Origin: Albidovulum aestuarii | Lineage (GTDB): Bacteria > Pseudomonadota > Alphaproteobacteria > Rhodobacterales > Rhodobacteraceae | Assembly (NCBI RefSeq): GCF_029961185.1 | Contig: NZ_JASBQQ010000002.1 | Span: forward strand, 496,001 to 560,000 | Direction: 5' to 3' | DNA: 64,000 nt | Shown: positions 36,178-44,451 of the stretch, one piece after another | Position numbering within the stretch: the stretch's first letter is position 1 | Layout: every line of letters starts with the position of its first letter | Program-made: the position numbers and the translations under genes | Notes under the pieces: generated by a model | The model's database searches: none | Told to the model about the DNA's origin: nothing | Seen by the model: the letters and a program-made list of their open reading frames with translations, nothing else

Positions 36178-36348
36178 CAGTTTCTTTGTGACAGTCCAGG
36201 CGACAGGCATAGCGGCAACCGCACCGATCACCGCCGCGACGACAATCGGACGTGCTCCGAACATTCCCAGTGTCAACGCCGCGACAATGGCCGATCCGGC
36301 CAAGGTTACCGACGCAAGCGTGTATATGACAGAAAACAGCCTGATCAT
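36166..36348 (-). CDS. 60-residue two-helix membrane protein
   Basis: A 60-residue protein with two hydrophobic segments (SVIYTLASVTLAGSAIVAAL and VVAAVIGAVAAMPVAWTV) and a short basic tail (TKKLSAI). Comparable short proteins in Rhodobacteraceae are often misnamed CTP synthetase in databases; the real function is unknown. It overlaps the stop of the upstream convergent esterase by 12 bases. Confidence 0.65.
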   Translation of the reverse strand: MIRLFSVIYTLASVTLAGSAIVAALTLGMFGARPIVVAAVIGAVAAMPVAWTVTKKLSAI

Positions 36349-36420
36349 GGGCTTCTCTCTTTCTCAGCGCGCGTTCGCTCGCTGCCTACACTCGGCGATA
36401 AGCGAGGTCCTTGATCTGGG

Positions 36421-36723
36421 TCAGGCTCTGCAATCAAGGTCGAACCGTGCCTCACCGGTATCGCCCGGAATCGCCGTTCTCATGGAATTCGGGATGACCC
36501 TGCAACCGGTCGTGCTTTCCACCGCCTCTTCCATCAGCCGCGGTACCACCGCCCGGCGCGCCCGCGTCAGATAGCCCATCCGCACAACTTCGGCCCGGCT
36601 GCCCTTGTGAAAGACAATGAAATCTATCCCGCCCCTTGTGACCTCGTGACGCGCCGCACCAAAGAATTGCGGCGCGGGCGAGCCGCACGCGGCGAGGAAA
36701 AGGAGAGAGAAAAGAAGGCGCAT
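36421..36723 (-). CDS. small lipoprotein, function unknown
   Basis: About 100 residues. The N-terminus MRLLFSLLFLAACGSP is a lipoprotein signal with the lipobox LAAC; Cys13 would be the lipidated residue. The mature part has an even mix of charged residues and two further cysteines (TTGCRV and DLDCRA), possibly a disulfide. I place the start at ATG 36723 rather than at the upstream ATG, because the signal peptide then begins in the right place. No known domain recognised. Confidence 0.7.
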   Translation of the reverse strand: MRLLFSLLFLAACGSPAPQFFGAARHEVTRGGIDFIVFHKGSRAEVVRMGYLTRARRAVVPRLMEEAVESTTGCRVIPNSMRTAIPGDTGEARFDLDCRA

Positions 36724-36855
36724 GAGCAGAGGGTCGCCCAACGGGGTTAACAGGGTCATAACTTCCGCTCAGATCAGGTCACGCGCGTGACGCGCCTCTT
36801 GACCGTTGTCACCGATGGGGTCAAACCGGGTTTGATCATCAAGCATGAGGCCAAG

Positions 36856-36996
36856 GTGAAAAACCGTCTTATCCTGTTGCTGCTTGCAACGCTCGCACTC
36901 GCCGCCTGTGAAACCGTCAAGGGCGCCGGGCGCGATATCGGAAGCGCCGGTAACGCAATCAGCTCTAGTGCCAACAAAGTTCAGTCGCAGCTCTGA
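36856..36996 (+). CDS. entericidin-like small lipoprotein
   Basis: 46 residues from a GTG start preceded by GAGG; the signal KNRLILLLLATLALAAC ends in the lipobox LAAC. The mature peptide (ETVKGAGRDIGSAGNAIS) matches entericidin EcnA/B-like small lipoproteins with their G-x-G and serine-rich tail. Entericidins are stress-linked outer-membrane lipopeptides. The longer ATG-initiated frame adds a non-signal N-terminus and is less likely. Confidence 0.75.
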   Translation: MKNRLILLLLATLALAACETVKGAGRDIGSAGNAISSSANKVQSQL

Positions 36997-37015
36997 CTGT
37001 CCGGTCGTTTCAGGA

Positions 37016-37195
37016 CTAGTTTCCGAACTGCCCCGCAAGACCGATAGCGACAGATCCTACGCTGTTTCCGGGGGTTGTGGGCGACGCAGTCAGCGTGACT
37101 ACGGAACCAAGCCGATACGGTGTGCCGGATCGCTGGCTGTCATAGATCGCGTAAACCCCGATGAGCACCGCTGCGGCAGCAAGTAGCTTTGCCAT
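37016..37195 (-). CDS. 59-residue secreted or membrane-anchored small protein
   Basis: A short gene: ATG at 37195, stop TAG at 37016. The product starts MAKLLAAAAVLIGVYAIYDS, a signal or anchor sequence, followed by a polar, glycine- and serine-rich part ending SVAIGLAGQFGN. The start has a good GGAAGG ribosome-binding site six bases upstream. The codon use is coding-like (for example GCC, ATC, GTC, ACG). Function unknown. The entericidin gene ends 20 bases to its left on the opposite strand. Confidence 0.6.
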   Translation of the reverse strand: MAKLLAAAAVLIGVYAIYDSQRSGTPYRLGSVVTLTASPTTPGNSVGSVAIGLAGQFGN

Positions 37196-37547
37196 GGGAA
37201 ACCTTCCGTTCCTTCGTCGGAAACGATAGACACGGAATCAGGCAGTTTTGGGACAATTTCAGGTCGCAATGGGTCCCTAAAAAAGACTAGCGGGGCCACC
37301 GCCACCGATGACCCCGCCTGTCAACCACACTTCGGAAACAAAACCCCGATACTCGCACTACTATTTCGGTAATCGTTAACAGTCATTACTCGTTATAGGT
37401 GCATATAGCGCTCATATTCAGGATTCGGAAACTAGGATTTTGGGACATGTCTAAAAGTTAGTTTTCAAACAATTTCCCTCAATAGGCATTGGTCAATCGC
37501 AGTCAAAAGCGGTTCGCACTGACGTTGAAAAAACCGCGCGCGGATTG
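37196..37547. other. AT-rich intergenic region before the 59-residue gene
   Basis: About 350 bases without a gene that I can support. The part from about 37340 to 37530 is much richer in A and T than the surrounding DNA (for example ATAGCGCTCATATTC and TTAGTTTTCAAACAATTTCC). It lies 3' of the GlxA-type gene and 5' of the small protein gene, so it probably holds the latter's promoter. Confidence 0.5.
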
Positions 37548-38561
37548 TCAAATTGACTTGGCCCCGCGCGTCGTGCGCTTCTTCCTGTCCTGACGCCACA
37601 CCTCAGGCGTCACGCCCTCAACGGAACGAAAAACCCGGATGAGATGCGAGCTGTCACAGAACCCGGTTTCGGCCGCGATGTCGGTCACAGACCGGCCATC
37701 CCGCTCCAGCAGGGCCCGCACCTGCGCCAGCCTGATCCGCAGCCCTGCATCAGCAGGTGTGATACCGAGCGAGGCCTTGAAGTGCCGTTCAAGTTTTCGC
37801 CGGCTCACCCCCAGCCTCTCGGCAAGCCGGGATACCGGAAGTGGCGTATCCTGTGTCTGCTGCATCCAGAGAAGCGCACGTTTGACCAAGGGGTCACTCG
37901 CCGTCAGATCCAAAGGCAGGCCCGGTTGCGGACGTTCGGCTGCAATGGCCTCATCCATGATCATGATCGACAGGCTTTTGCGCGCCGCTGCACGGCCGAT
38001 GTGACGATCGACGAGAAACGCCGCAAGATGCGCCGTTGACGCGCCGCCTGAACACGTCAAGCGATCACGGTCGACGACAAAAACCTGATCTGAAATCGGG
38101 ATCAACCCTTCGAACTCGTCGAGGAAATCCTGCCGGTGGAACCAGCTGACGCAGCACCGGTACCCCTGCATCAGCCCCGCCCGGTATAGAATGAATGCAC
38201 CAGTGCAAAGACCGATCAGCGGTATTTTCGCCGCCGCCGCCGCGCGCAGGAATGCCGTCACTTCGGGTCCGACCTGCTGCGCTCCGCCGATCAGGCCGCC
38301 AGCCACAACCACGTAATCGAACCGCCGGGGATCACCGAGGCGCTCTTCCGGCTCTACGGCAACTCCACAACTGCTTTCTATGGGTTCCAGCGTCGGCGCG
38401 ATCAGGCGCCAACTGGACAGAATCGGCCGCGACCGGTCGCCCTCATCCGCGGCGAGGCGAAGAACATCAATGAAATTCGCGAGCGCCGCCAAGGTGAAGC
38501 GGCGCGCGGGAATTATTCCGACCCGCAGGCGCGGGCGTGGTGGAACCATAGTATCCGGCAA
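37548..38561 (-). CDS. GlxA-type transcriptional regulator (DJ-1/PfpI-like domain plus AraC HTH)
   Basis: About 337 residues. The N-terminal class-I-glutamine-amidotransferase-like domain (VVVAGGLIGGAQQV and GLCTGAFILYRAGLM) is a ligand-sensing domain; the Cys in LCTGAF sits at the usual nucleophile position. The C-terminal AraC DNA-binding region has SRLAERLGVSRRKLERHFKASLG and a SVTDIAAETGFCDSSHLIRVFR segment. Family members (GbdR, CdhR, ArgR) regulate amine and amino-acid catabolism. The start is ambiguous: TTG at 38561 preceded by AGAGG, or ATG at 38549. Divergent from a second regulator of the same family. Confidence 0.88.
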   Translation of the reverse strand: MPDTMVPPRPRLRVGIIPARRFTLAALANFIDVLRLAADEGDRSRPILSSWRLIAPTLEPIESSCGVAVEPEERLGDPRRFDYVVVAGGLIGGAQQVGPEVTAFLRAAAAAKIPLIGLCTGAFILYRAGLMQGYRCCVSWFHRQDFLDEFEGLIPISDQVFVVDRDRLTCSGGASTAHLAAFLVDRHIGRAAARKSLSIMIMDEAIAAERPQPGLPLDLTASDPLVKRALLWMQQTQDTPLPVSRLAERLGVSRRKLERHFKASLGITPADAGLRIRLAQVRALLERDGRSVTDIAAETGFCDSSHLIRVFRSVEGVTPEVWRQDRKKRTTRGAKSI

Positions 38562-38598
38562 CAGAGCCTCTTGTCACATTGGCGCATATCTAACGCCA

Positions 38599-38640
38599 TA
38601 ATGCCGCAAATATACAATCACGAATCCCGGAAATGCCGCA
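38599..38640. promoter_or_regulatory. paired AATGCCGCAA boxes between divergent GlxA-type genes
   Basis: Two exact copies of AATGCCGCAA, at 38599-38608 and 38631-38640, are direct repeats with a 32-base period, close to three helical turns. They lie in the 134-base gap between two AraC-type regulator genes. Direct-repeat half-sites one or more turns apart are the typical binding pattern for this protein family, so one or both regulators may bind here. Confidence 0.45.
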
Positions 38641-38695
38641 ACTAGCGCGGAACGCTCGCATCCGCCCGGTGCGGCCCGTCAGGGAGGCCAGTCAC

Positions 38696-39703
38696 ATGTC
38701 TCACCAAAGCCAGATCCGCGCACTCCACAAGGTCAGTCTTCCCCCCCGGGAAGAGGCCAACACCGGACAGCGATTCACGTTTCTCCTGAACGACGGTTTC
38801 GCACATCTGCCGCTGGCATCCGCGCTTGAGCCTATGCGTCTTGCAAATCAGCTATTGGGCACCCGCGCCTATTCCTGGCGGATCGCAAGCCTGACCGGTG
38901 CCCCCGTGCTCTGTTCCTCCGGGCTGACGATGATGACCGACGGCCCGTACAGCCCGCTCGCGCGTGGTGACACGCTTGTCGTCATCGGCGGCCCCGCACT
39001 GCGCCGGAACGCGGACCCGCGTCTCAGCCACCTCTTGAGACGGGAGGCGGCACACGGCGTCCGGATCGGCGGCTTTTGCATGGGGGTCTACGCCCTTGCC
39101 CATGCTGGCCTGCTCGACGACGAAGAATGCGCTGTTCACTGGGCCGACATCGACGGTTTCGCCGAGGAATTCCCAAAGGCCCGCATCAGCCGCAACGCCT
39201 TCGTCATGGGCCGCCGTCCGACCGCGCCGGGGGGCGCGGTCGCCGCCGACCTGATGATGCATCTGATTGCCGAGGCCCATGGCGCGGAGCTTGCGACCCG
39301 GATCGCCGACATGATGGTCTGCAACGGCGTGCGCAGCCCCAAGTCGCAGCAAAAGGTATCGGTCCAGTCACGATACGGGATGCGCAATCCGCGTCTCGTG
39401 AAGGTGCTGAAATGTATGGAGGCCAATCTTGAAACGCCGCTGACGGCGCAGGAGATCGCCGATATCGCCGCCATGTCGATCCGGCAGACAGAGCGGCTGT
39501 TTGCCCGCTACCTCAACACCACGCCGATGAACTTTTATGCCAATATGCGGCTGGAAAAGGCGCATACTCTGCTGTCGCAGACCGAGCTTTCGGTCACCGA
39601 AGTCGCGGTGGCCTGCGGCTACAAGTCGACGTCGCATTTCACCAAGAGTTTCCGTCTCGCATACGGCGTTACACCGAAACGGATGCGTGCGGTCGGGACC
39701 TGA
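38696..39703 (+). CDS. GlxA-type transcriptional regulator (DJ-1/PfpI-like domain plus AraC HTH)
   Basis: About 335 residues. The sensor domain includes RFTFLLNDGFAHLPLASALE and the nucleophile-like GGFCMGVYALAHAGLL; a C-terminal AraC domain has MSIRQTERLFARYLNTTPM and a VTEVAVACGYKSTSHFTKSFR segment. The N-terminal pattern is close to the betaine/carnitine/arginine regulators GbdR, CdhR and ArgR. Start ATG 38696 has AGGGAGG five to ten bases upstream; the longer frame from 38633 has no such site. Its target is unknown, though several amine-catabolic genes are in this window. Confidence 0.9.
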   Translation: MSHQSQIRALHKVSLPPREEANTGQRFTFLLNDGFAHLPLASALEPMRLANQLLGTRAYSWRIASLTGAPVLCSSGLTMMTDGPYSPLARGDTLVVIGGPALRRNADPRLSHLLRREAAHGVRIGGFCMGVYALAHAGLLDDEECAVHWADIDGFAEEFPKARISRNAFVMGRRPTAPGGAVAADLMMHLIAEAHGAELATRIADMMVCNGVRSPKSQQKVSVQSRYGMRNPRLVKVLKCMEANLETPLTAQEIADIAAMSIRQTERLFARYLNTTPMNFYANMRLEKAHTLLSQTELSVTEVAVACGYKSTSHFTKSFRLAYGVTPKRMRAVGT

Positions 39704-39810
39704 TCGGCATACGGAGGCGCGAACCAATGCGATCGGCTCAGCGAAAACAACATTTTTTAGGATGTCCGGAATGCCTGCATAGGCAATGGAAATACTTCGG
39801 GTTTGGTCGG

Positions 39811-40242
39811 TCAGAACCGAATTCCCCCGCTTGGCCAAACGATGCGGGCAGTTCCGCCTCGGGATTTTGGGGTCGGAACGCCCGTATTCCGACAGGTTGA
39901 CTCTCCTTCTTCCAGTCCAGCCTTGGACCGCACCTGGTTGAAAAAGCTGATATCCCGCAAAATGCGCTTCCCGTTGAGCTCTACGACCGCCCTGCGCAGC
40001 ATGCGCCGAATGCCGACCGCGCTGCTCGCATCGGGAAAATAAGACGCGCCGCACACGGCAAGCTGGCCACCATTGTTGAACACGATCCAGCGATATTCGT
40101 ATGCGCGACCGTATCCGCTCACCGTTATCGAGCCGCCACCGAACGAGTCGTCAATTGAAAGTACGAATTCCTCTGCGGCCATCACCGGCGCCGCGACTAG
40201 AAAAAGTGCCGCCACTGAACTTACGATCTTGTCGAACTTCAT
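39811..40242 (-). CDS. small secreted protein, tandem paralogue 1
   Basis: 143 residues with a Sec signal peptide (FDKIVSSVAALFLVAAPVMA). The mature domain contains FGGGSITVSGYGRAYEY, AVCGASYFPDASSAVGIRR and SFFNQVRSKAGLEEGES, with two cysteines in equivalent positions to those of its neighbour (CGA and TCRNTG), a probable disulfide. I recognise no family. It is a close paralogue of the broken gene at 40613-41041; both are on the minus strand and the same length. Confidence 0.75.
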   Translation of the reverse strand: MKFDKIVSSVAALFLVAAPVMAAEEFVLSIDDSFGGGSITVSGYGRAYEYRWIVFNNGGQLAVCGASYFPDASSAVGIRRMLRRAVVELNGKRILRDISFFNQVRSKAGLEEGESTCRNTGVPTPKSRGGTARIVWPSGGIRF

Positions 40243-40612
40243 CGCCCCCTCCCATGCCAGTCACTCTTAAGAGCGTATCCAATGACGTAAGGTCGAACCT
40301 TGACGCCGATCACCCTGTGGACAAGTCACCAAGCTATAGACTTGCGAAATCCTCATTATGCATTCCGGCCAGCAGGCGCCGCTGACACGACGGCGAGGAT
40401 CAGGGGGATCAGCACCATCGGGCGAGAAATCTGCGTCGCATGTCACCAACATCGTCCGCACACAGCATTACCCCAAGCCGACATGTACTGTCGGAAACGG
40501 AGCGAAAAGGTCACTTCATCGCAGCTTCCGGATAACGCCTTGACGCGCAGCCCCCGGGTCAGACCCGGGGGCGCATACTGCCGTTTGTCGCCACTCAGAG
40601 GGCTACTAAGCC
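40243..40612. other. intergenic region between the two paralogues, with a palindrome
   Basis: About 370 bases with no supportable gene; short open frames here have no family motifs. Near the right end is the perfect palindromic hairpin described separately (40550-40572). It includes the promoter region for the paralogue ending at 39811. Confidence 0.5.
40550..40572. repeat. REP-like palindromic hairpin
   Basis: GCCCCCGGGT-CAG-ACCCGGGGGC forms a ten-pair stem with a three-base loop. There is no following T-run on either strand, so it is not a standard terminator. Similar short GC-rich palindromes are dispersed in many alphaproteobacterial genomes; whether this one is repeated elsewhere cannot be told from the window. 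Confidence 0.5.
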
Positions 40613-41041
40613 CTAAAACTGGACGAACCCGCTGGGAAATTTGACATCGACGTCAACATCCCCAGATTTCGGTGTTGGAAAGCCTGTCATGACACAATTT
40701 GCCGGGCCGACTTCCAGCGCCGCTTCGGACCGGACCTGAGAAAAGAAGCTTAGATCGCGGACCACTTTACGCCCGTTGATCCGTACCTCTGCCTGCCGCA
40801 ACAGGCGTCGAACACCGACTGCACTGCTCGCATCCTAGAAATATCCAGCGCCACAAACGGCAATCTGTCCCTGCTGATCCGAAAGCAACATCCGATAGAC
40901 ATACCCTTTGCCATAGCCGGGAAACGTGAGTGAACCGCCGCCGAAGCGCTGATCGACCGGCATCTGACATTCACCGGCGGCCATTGCAGGCGCGACCAGC
41001 GACAATGCAAGGAAAGCGGCTGCAACCGTTCGAAACCTCAT
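40613..41041 (-). pseudogene. small secreted protein, tandem paralogue 2, interrupted by in-frame TAG
   Basis: The same architecture as the neighbouring intact gene: signal peptide (MRFRTVAAAFLALSLVAPAMA), FGGGSLTFPGYGKGYVYR, AVCGAGYF, then a TAG stop at 40835-40837, followed in the same frame by DASSAVGVRRLLRQAEVRIN, SFFSQVRSEAAL and TGFPTPKSG to a stop at 40613. The total of 143 codons equals the paralogue plus or minus one. Only the stop codon interrupts the frame; the position is Pro in the intact copy. Either a recently inactivated duplicate or a sequence error; a suppressor or read-through product is unlikely in this group. Confidence 0.8.
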
Positions 41042-41141
41042 TGAAGTACTCCATAATCAGTAAACGCAATCAAATGGATATATCTACGGCTTGAATTTTC
41101 GAGCGGATATCACGCATCGGTTGTATGGCGTTGCGCACGGT

Positions 41142-41885
41142 TCACGGCGTCCGGTAGCGCTCGACGAAATTTCGAAGGATAATCTCGGGCATATGCACGT
41201 CGCTTGCCCGGCAAAGAGCAATGAGACGGTCTGCATCTTCGGGCGGGAAATAGCCCTTGTTGCGATAGATCCGAATGCGCAGTTCGAACCCGTCGCTGTC
41301 GGCTTCGGGGTGGAACTGGGTGGCATAGACATTCCGGCCATAGCGGATCATTTGATAGGGACATGGGTCCGAGGACAGCAGGTGAACTGCCCCGTCGGGC
41401 AGGACCTGCAACGCCTCCTTATGACCGACAAAGGCCTGAAACCGTGCGGGCAACCCGGACAGGAGCGGGTCCCCTGCACCGTCCGGCGTCACTTCGCACA
41501 GGGTCGCGCCGACCGGTTCGCCAAACCTCTCCTTGCTGATCCGGCCGCCAAGGTGATGACCCAGGACCCCGATCCCATAGCAGCATCCGAGAAACGGAAA
41601 ATCGCGCCCGGTAATCTCGGGCATGAGGCCAAGAACCGCGTCCTCGATCTTCTTCTCGACCGATGTTTTTTCTTCCGGCGCATCACTGACGCAGCCGGGC
41701 CCGCCGCCGACAATGACGCCGGAATAGTCCGACAGGTCCAGATCGGCGGGGATCGCGTCTAGATCCAGACGGATTCGATGCACCTCATCCGGTGCCAACC
41801 CACCTTTCGTCAGGAAGGCCGCGAATTCGTCGTCCGCCGCCTCGGCCTCGGGGCGGAGTTGCAGGATCAGGAACGGCTTTATCAC
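41142..41885 (-). CDS. class I glutamine amidotransferase (GMP-synthase-like)
   Basis: About 247 residues from a GTG start that overlaps the M20 gene stop (GTGA, 41882-41885). The class I nucleophile is in LGCCYGIGVLGHHLGG (Cys) and the His-Glu pair in ATQFHPEAD, so the catalytic triad is complete. It belongs to the group of free-standing GATase-1 proteins rather than GMP synthetase, as no synthetase domain is present. Its place at the end of the putrescine operon suggests a gamma-glutamyl-GABA or similar hydrolase, like PuuD in function (inference); PuuD itself has a different motif context. Confidence 0.82.
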   Translation of the reverse strand: MIKPFLILQLRPEAEAADDEFAAFLTKGGLAPDEVHRIRLDLDAIPADLDLSDYSGVIVGGGPGCVSDAPEEKTSVEKKIEDAVLGLMPEITGRDFPFLGCCYGIGVLGHHLGGRISKERFGEPVGATLCEVTPDGAGDPLLSGLPARFQAFVGHKEALQVLPDGAVHLLSSDPCPYQMIRYGRNVYATQFHPEADSDGFELRIRIYRNKGYFPPEDADRLIALCRASDVHMPEIILRNFVERYRTP

Positions 41886-43042
41886 GCAGGCATCCGCTCC
41901 TCGACGATGCCCGCCCACCAGGAGCATCCTGCAGGGATTGCATCGTCGTTGAAGTTGTATTCGGGGTGATGGACCATCGCCGTATCGCCATTGCCGACAA
42001 GGATATAAGCGCCGGGCCGTTCCTCCAGCATATAGGCGAAATCCTCGCCGCCCATGATGAGGGGCGCGGTGCCACAGGCGCCCGAAACCTTTTTCGCGAC
42101 GCTGGCGGCGAATTCGGTCTCGGCCTCGGAATTCACCATTACCGGATAGCCGAGCATGTAGTTGACCTTTGCTTTCGCCCCATAGGCATCCGCCGTCGCC
42201 TCGGCGATCTTGACCACACGTTCACGGGCGAGCTTGCGCACGTCGCGGTCAAGCGTGCGGACGGTCCCTTTCAGCTTCACCCGCTGAGGAATGACGTTGA
42301 AGGCCTTCGACTCGGTCTCAAAACTGGTCACGGAGACGACGACCTGACTGACCGGATCGACATTGCGGCTGGCGATGGTCTGCAGCGCGATCACGATCTG
42401 GCTGGCGACGACGGTCGTGTCGATCGTCTCATGCGGCTTGGCGGCGTGGCCGCCTTTGCCTTCGATGTCGATCTCGAACTGGTCGGTGGCGGCGAAGAAT
42501 GCGCCGGGGCGTATGGCGAAGGATCCAACTGGCACGCCTGGCCAGTTATGCATCCCGTAGACCTCCTGGATCTTGAACCGCTCCATCATCCCGTCTTCGC
42601 ACATCTCGCGCCCGCCGCCGCCGCCCTCTTCGGCGGGCTGGAAGATCACAACGACCGTGCCGTCGAAATTGCGCGTCTCGGTCAGGTATTTGGCGGCCCC
42701 CAACAACATCGCCGTATGGCCGTCATGGCCGCAGGCATGCATTTTCCCGGGCGTCTTCGAGGCATAGTGCAGACCCGTCGCCTCGATGATCGGCAGCGCA
42801 TCCATATCGGCGCGCAGGCCAATGACCTTGCCCTTGGTATCGGACCTACCCTTGATCACGCCGACGACGCCGGTGCGGCCAATCCCCTCGACCACCTCGT
42901 CGCAGCCGAAATCACGCAAAAGGCCAGCGACCTTGCCAGCCGTCCGGTGGGTGTCGAACAGAAGCTCTGGATTCTCATGGATATCGCGCCGCCATTCGGT
43001 GATTTCCGGCAGCAACTCGGCAAAGCGGTTCTTGATCGGCAT
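41882..43042 (-). CDS. M20 amidohydrolase (hippurate hydrolase/carboxypeptidase-like)
   Basis: About 386 residues. The signature of the M20D family is clear: RRDIHENPELLFDTHRTA, GLRADMDALPI, the bimetal GKMHACGHDGHTAMLLG, FQPAEEGGGGG, GKGGHAAKPHETIDT, VTSFETESKAFNVIP and MGGEDFAYML. It hydrolyses N-acyl amino acids or related amides. Start ATG 43042 (MPIKNRFAELLPEI) agrees with the family; the upstream ORF extension does not. Within the polyamine operon it may remove an acyl group from an acetylated polyamine intermediate (inference). Confidence 0.9.
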   Translation of the reverse strand: MPIKNRFAELLPEITEWRRDIHENPELLFDTHRTAGKVAGLLRDFGCDEVVEGIGRTGVVGVIKGRSDTKGKVIGLRADMDALPIIEATGLHYASKTPGKMHACGHDGHTAMLLGAAKYLTETRNFDGTVVVIFQPAEEGGGGGREMCEDGMMERFKIQEVYGMHNWPGVPVGSFAIRPGAFFAATDQFEIDIEGKGGHAAKPHETIDTTVVASQIVIALQTIASRNVDPVSQVVVSVTSFETESKAFNVIPQRVKLKGTVRTLDRDVRKLARERVVKIAEATADAYGAKAKVNYMLGYPVMVNSEAETEFAASVAKKVSGACGTAPLIMGGEDFAYMLEERPGAYILVGNGDTAMVHHPEYNFNDDAIPAGCSWWAGIVEERMPA

Positions 43043-43108
43043 GGGTCCTGACCTTCGGGTAGAGTGCGGCGGGATCGTCGGCGAAATCGCCCCGGGCCGC
43101 AAGGGCGG

Positions 43109-44440
43109 TCAGCGGTCGATGAGCCCGTACCAGCTATAAGCCATTGGCAGGAGCATCCGCCGGAAGCGGTCAAAGGGGAATCGCGCGGGCGGCGCGGTCA
43201 TCAGCGCAGGCACGCCCCCCTGCCCTGTTGCAAGGCCCGCCAGAAGCTTGCCGGTGTAGGAGCCGAGCGCAACGCCATTGCCGTGATAGGCGAAGCCCGC
43301 CCAGGCATCGGGCCAATTGCCAATGGGACCGGCATAGGGGGTGAGGTCCCGCGACAGGCAGACGAAACCCGACCAGTAATGCGGCGTCTCAACATGGGCC
43401 CAGGCGGGAAACATCTTGTCGAAGTTGGAGCGTACCTTCGCCTTCATCTGCGCAAGGGCGGTGACGGATGCGCTGGTCCCTCCCCGCATGCCAAAGAGAA
43501 ACCGTCGGTTCGGCATCAGGCGAAAATAGTGAAGCAGATGGCGGGTATCATAGGCCATGAGGTCACTCGACCAGCCCTGCGCCGCGATCTCGTCTTCCGT
43601 CAGCTCGCGCGTCACCAGCACGGCCGACTGCGCCGGAAGGTAGCGCCCTGCCATCCAGTCCGGCACATCCTCGCTCGAATAGCCATTGGTTCCGATGATC
43701 AGTTTCTTCGCGATCAGCGTGCCCTCGGGCGTGGTCAGACGGTATTCCCCGTTCTTGCGCACGACACCGGTGACGGGAGAATTCTCGAAAATCCGCGCGC
43801 CCGCCTCCTGCACCTCGCGGGCGAGGCCGAGGACGTATTTCAGCGGATTGAGCGCGAAACCCAGGGGAAAGCGGATCGCGCCATGAAAGCCTGCGCCTGC
43901 CAACCCCTCGCCCGCCAGTTCCCCCGGTCCGATGACATCGACCTTGACGCCATAGTCACGCTCACGGTCCCGCGCTTCGGCGCGCAAGCCCACAAAATCT
44001 TTCGGCCGGTGCGCCATGACCGCCTCGCCGCCGCGCGAATGGGCATCGGCATCGACCGAATAGCGTTCAAGGAAATCCGAGACATGCTCGGCCGAGGCGA
44101 TCTGTGCCCGGTGCCAGTCGGACATGCCGCCTGCCCCGAAACGCCGCGTCAGTACGGCATCGCTGGCCTTGGTGCCACCGATACAGGCAAATCCGCCATT
44201 GCGGCCCGAGGCGCCCCAACCGATGCCGTTGGCCTCCAGCACTGCGACATCGGCACCCGCATCGCGCGCCAGATGCAGAGCGGCGGTCAGACCAGTATAA
44301 CCGCCGCCAATGACCGCAACCTCGGCCCGCACTTCGCCCTGCAGCGCCGGACCGCGCGGCGGTCGGGCAATCGTGGTGTCCCAGTAGCACTCCGCTACCG
44401 GGCCATCACCATAACCGTGTTCTTCATAGATGCGCTTCAT
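43109..44440 (-). CDS. gamma-glutamylputrescine oxidase-like FAD oxidoreductase (PuuB/OrdL type)
   Basis: 443 residues. The FAD Rossmann motif is AVIGGGYTGLTAALHLARD with the family-specific GIGWGASGRNGGFACIGG, and a C-terminal FAYHGNGVALGSYTG segment completes the site. The family oxidises gamma-glutamylated amines to aldehydes and ammonia. It follows the PotFGHI genes on the same strand, with 11 bases to potI. A second homologue is encoded at 50855-52153 in the other arm of the island. Confidence 0.9.
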   Translation of the reverse strand: MKRIYEEHGYGDGPVAECYWDTTIARPPRGPALQGEVRAEVAVIGGGYTGLTAALHLARDAGADVAVLEANGIGWGASGRNGGFACIGGTKASDAVLTRRFGAGGMSDWHRAQIASAEHVSDFLERYSVDADAHSRGGEAVMAHRPKDFVGLRAEARDRERDYGVKVDVIGPGELAGEGLAGAGFHGAIRFPLGFALNPLKYVLGLAREVQEAGARIFENSPVTGVVRKNGEYRLTTPEGTLIAKKLIIGTNGYSSEDVPDWMAGRYLPAQSAVLVTRELTEDEIAAQGWSSDLMAYDTRHLLHYFRLMPNRRFLFGMRGGTSASVTALAQMKAKVRSNFDKMFPAWAHVETPHYWSGFVCLSRDLTPYAGPIGNWPDAWAGFAYHGNGVALGSYTGKLLAGLATGQGGVPALMTAPPARFPFDRFRRMLLPMAYSWYGLIDR

Positions 44441-44451
44441 TGTGGCCGCGA

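Noticed and set aside
37099-37305. A 68-residue minus-strand frame overlapping the 59-residue gene
   Set aside because: No ribosome-binding site and no protein-like composition; the 59-residue frame has both.
40835-40837. Amber codon as pyrrolysine insertion
   Set aside because: No pyl genes are seen and the group does not use pyrrolysine; a simple nonsense change is more likely.
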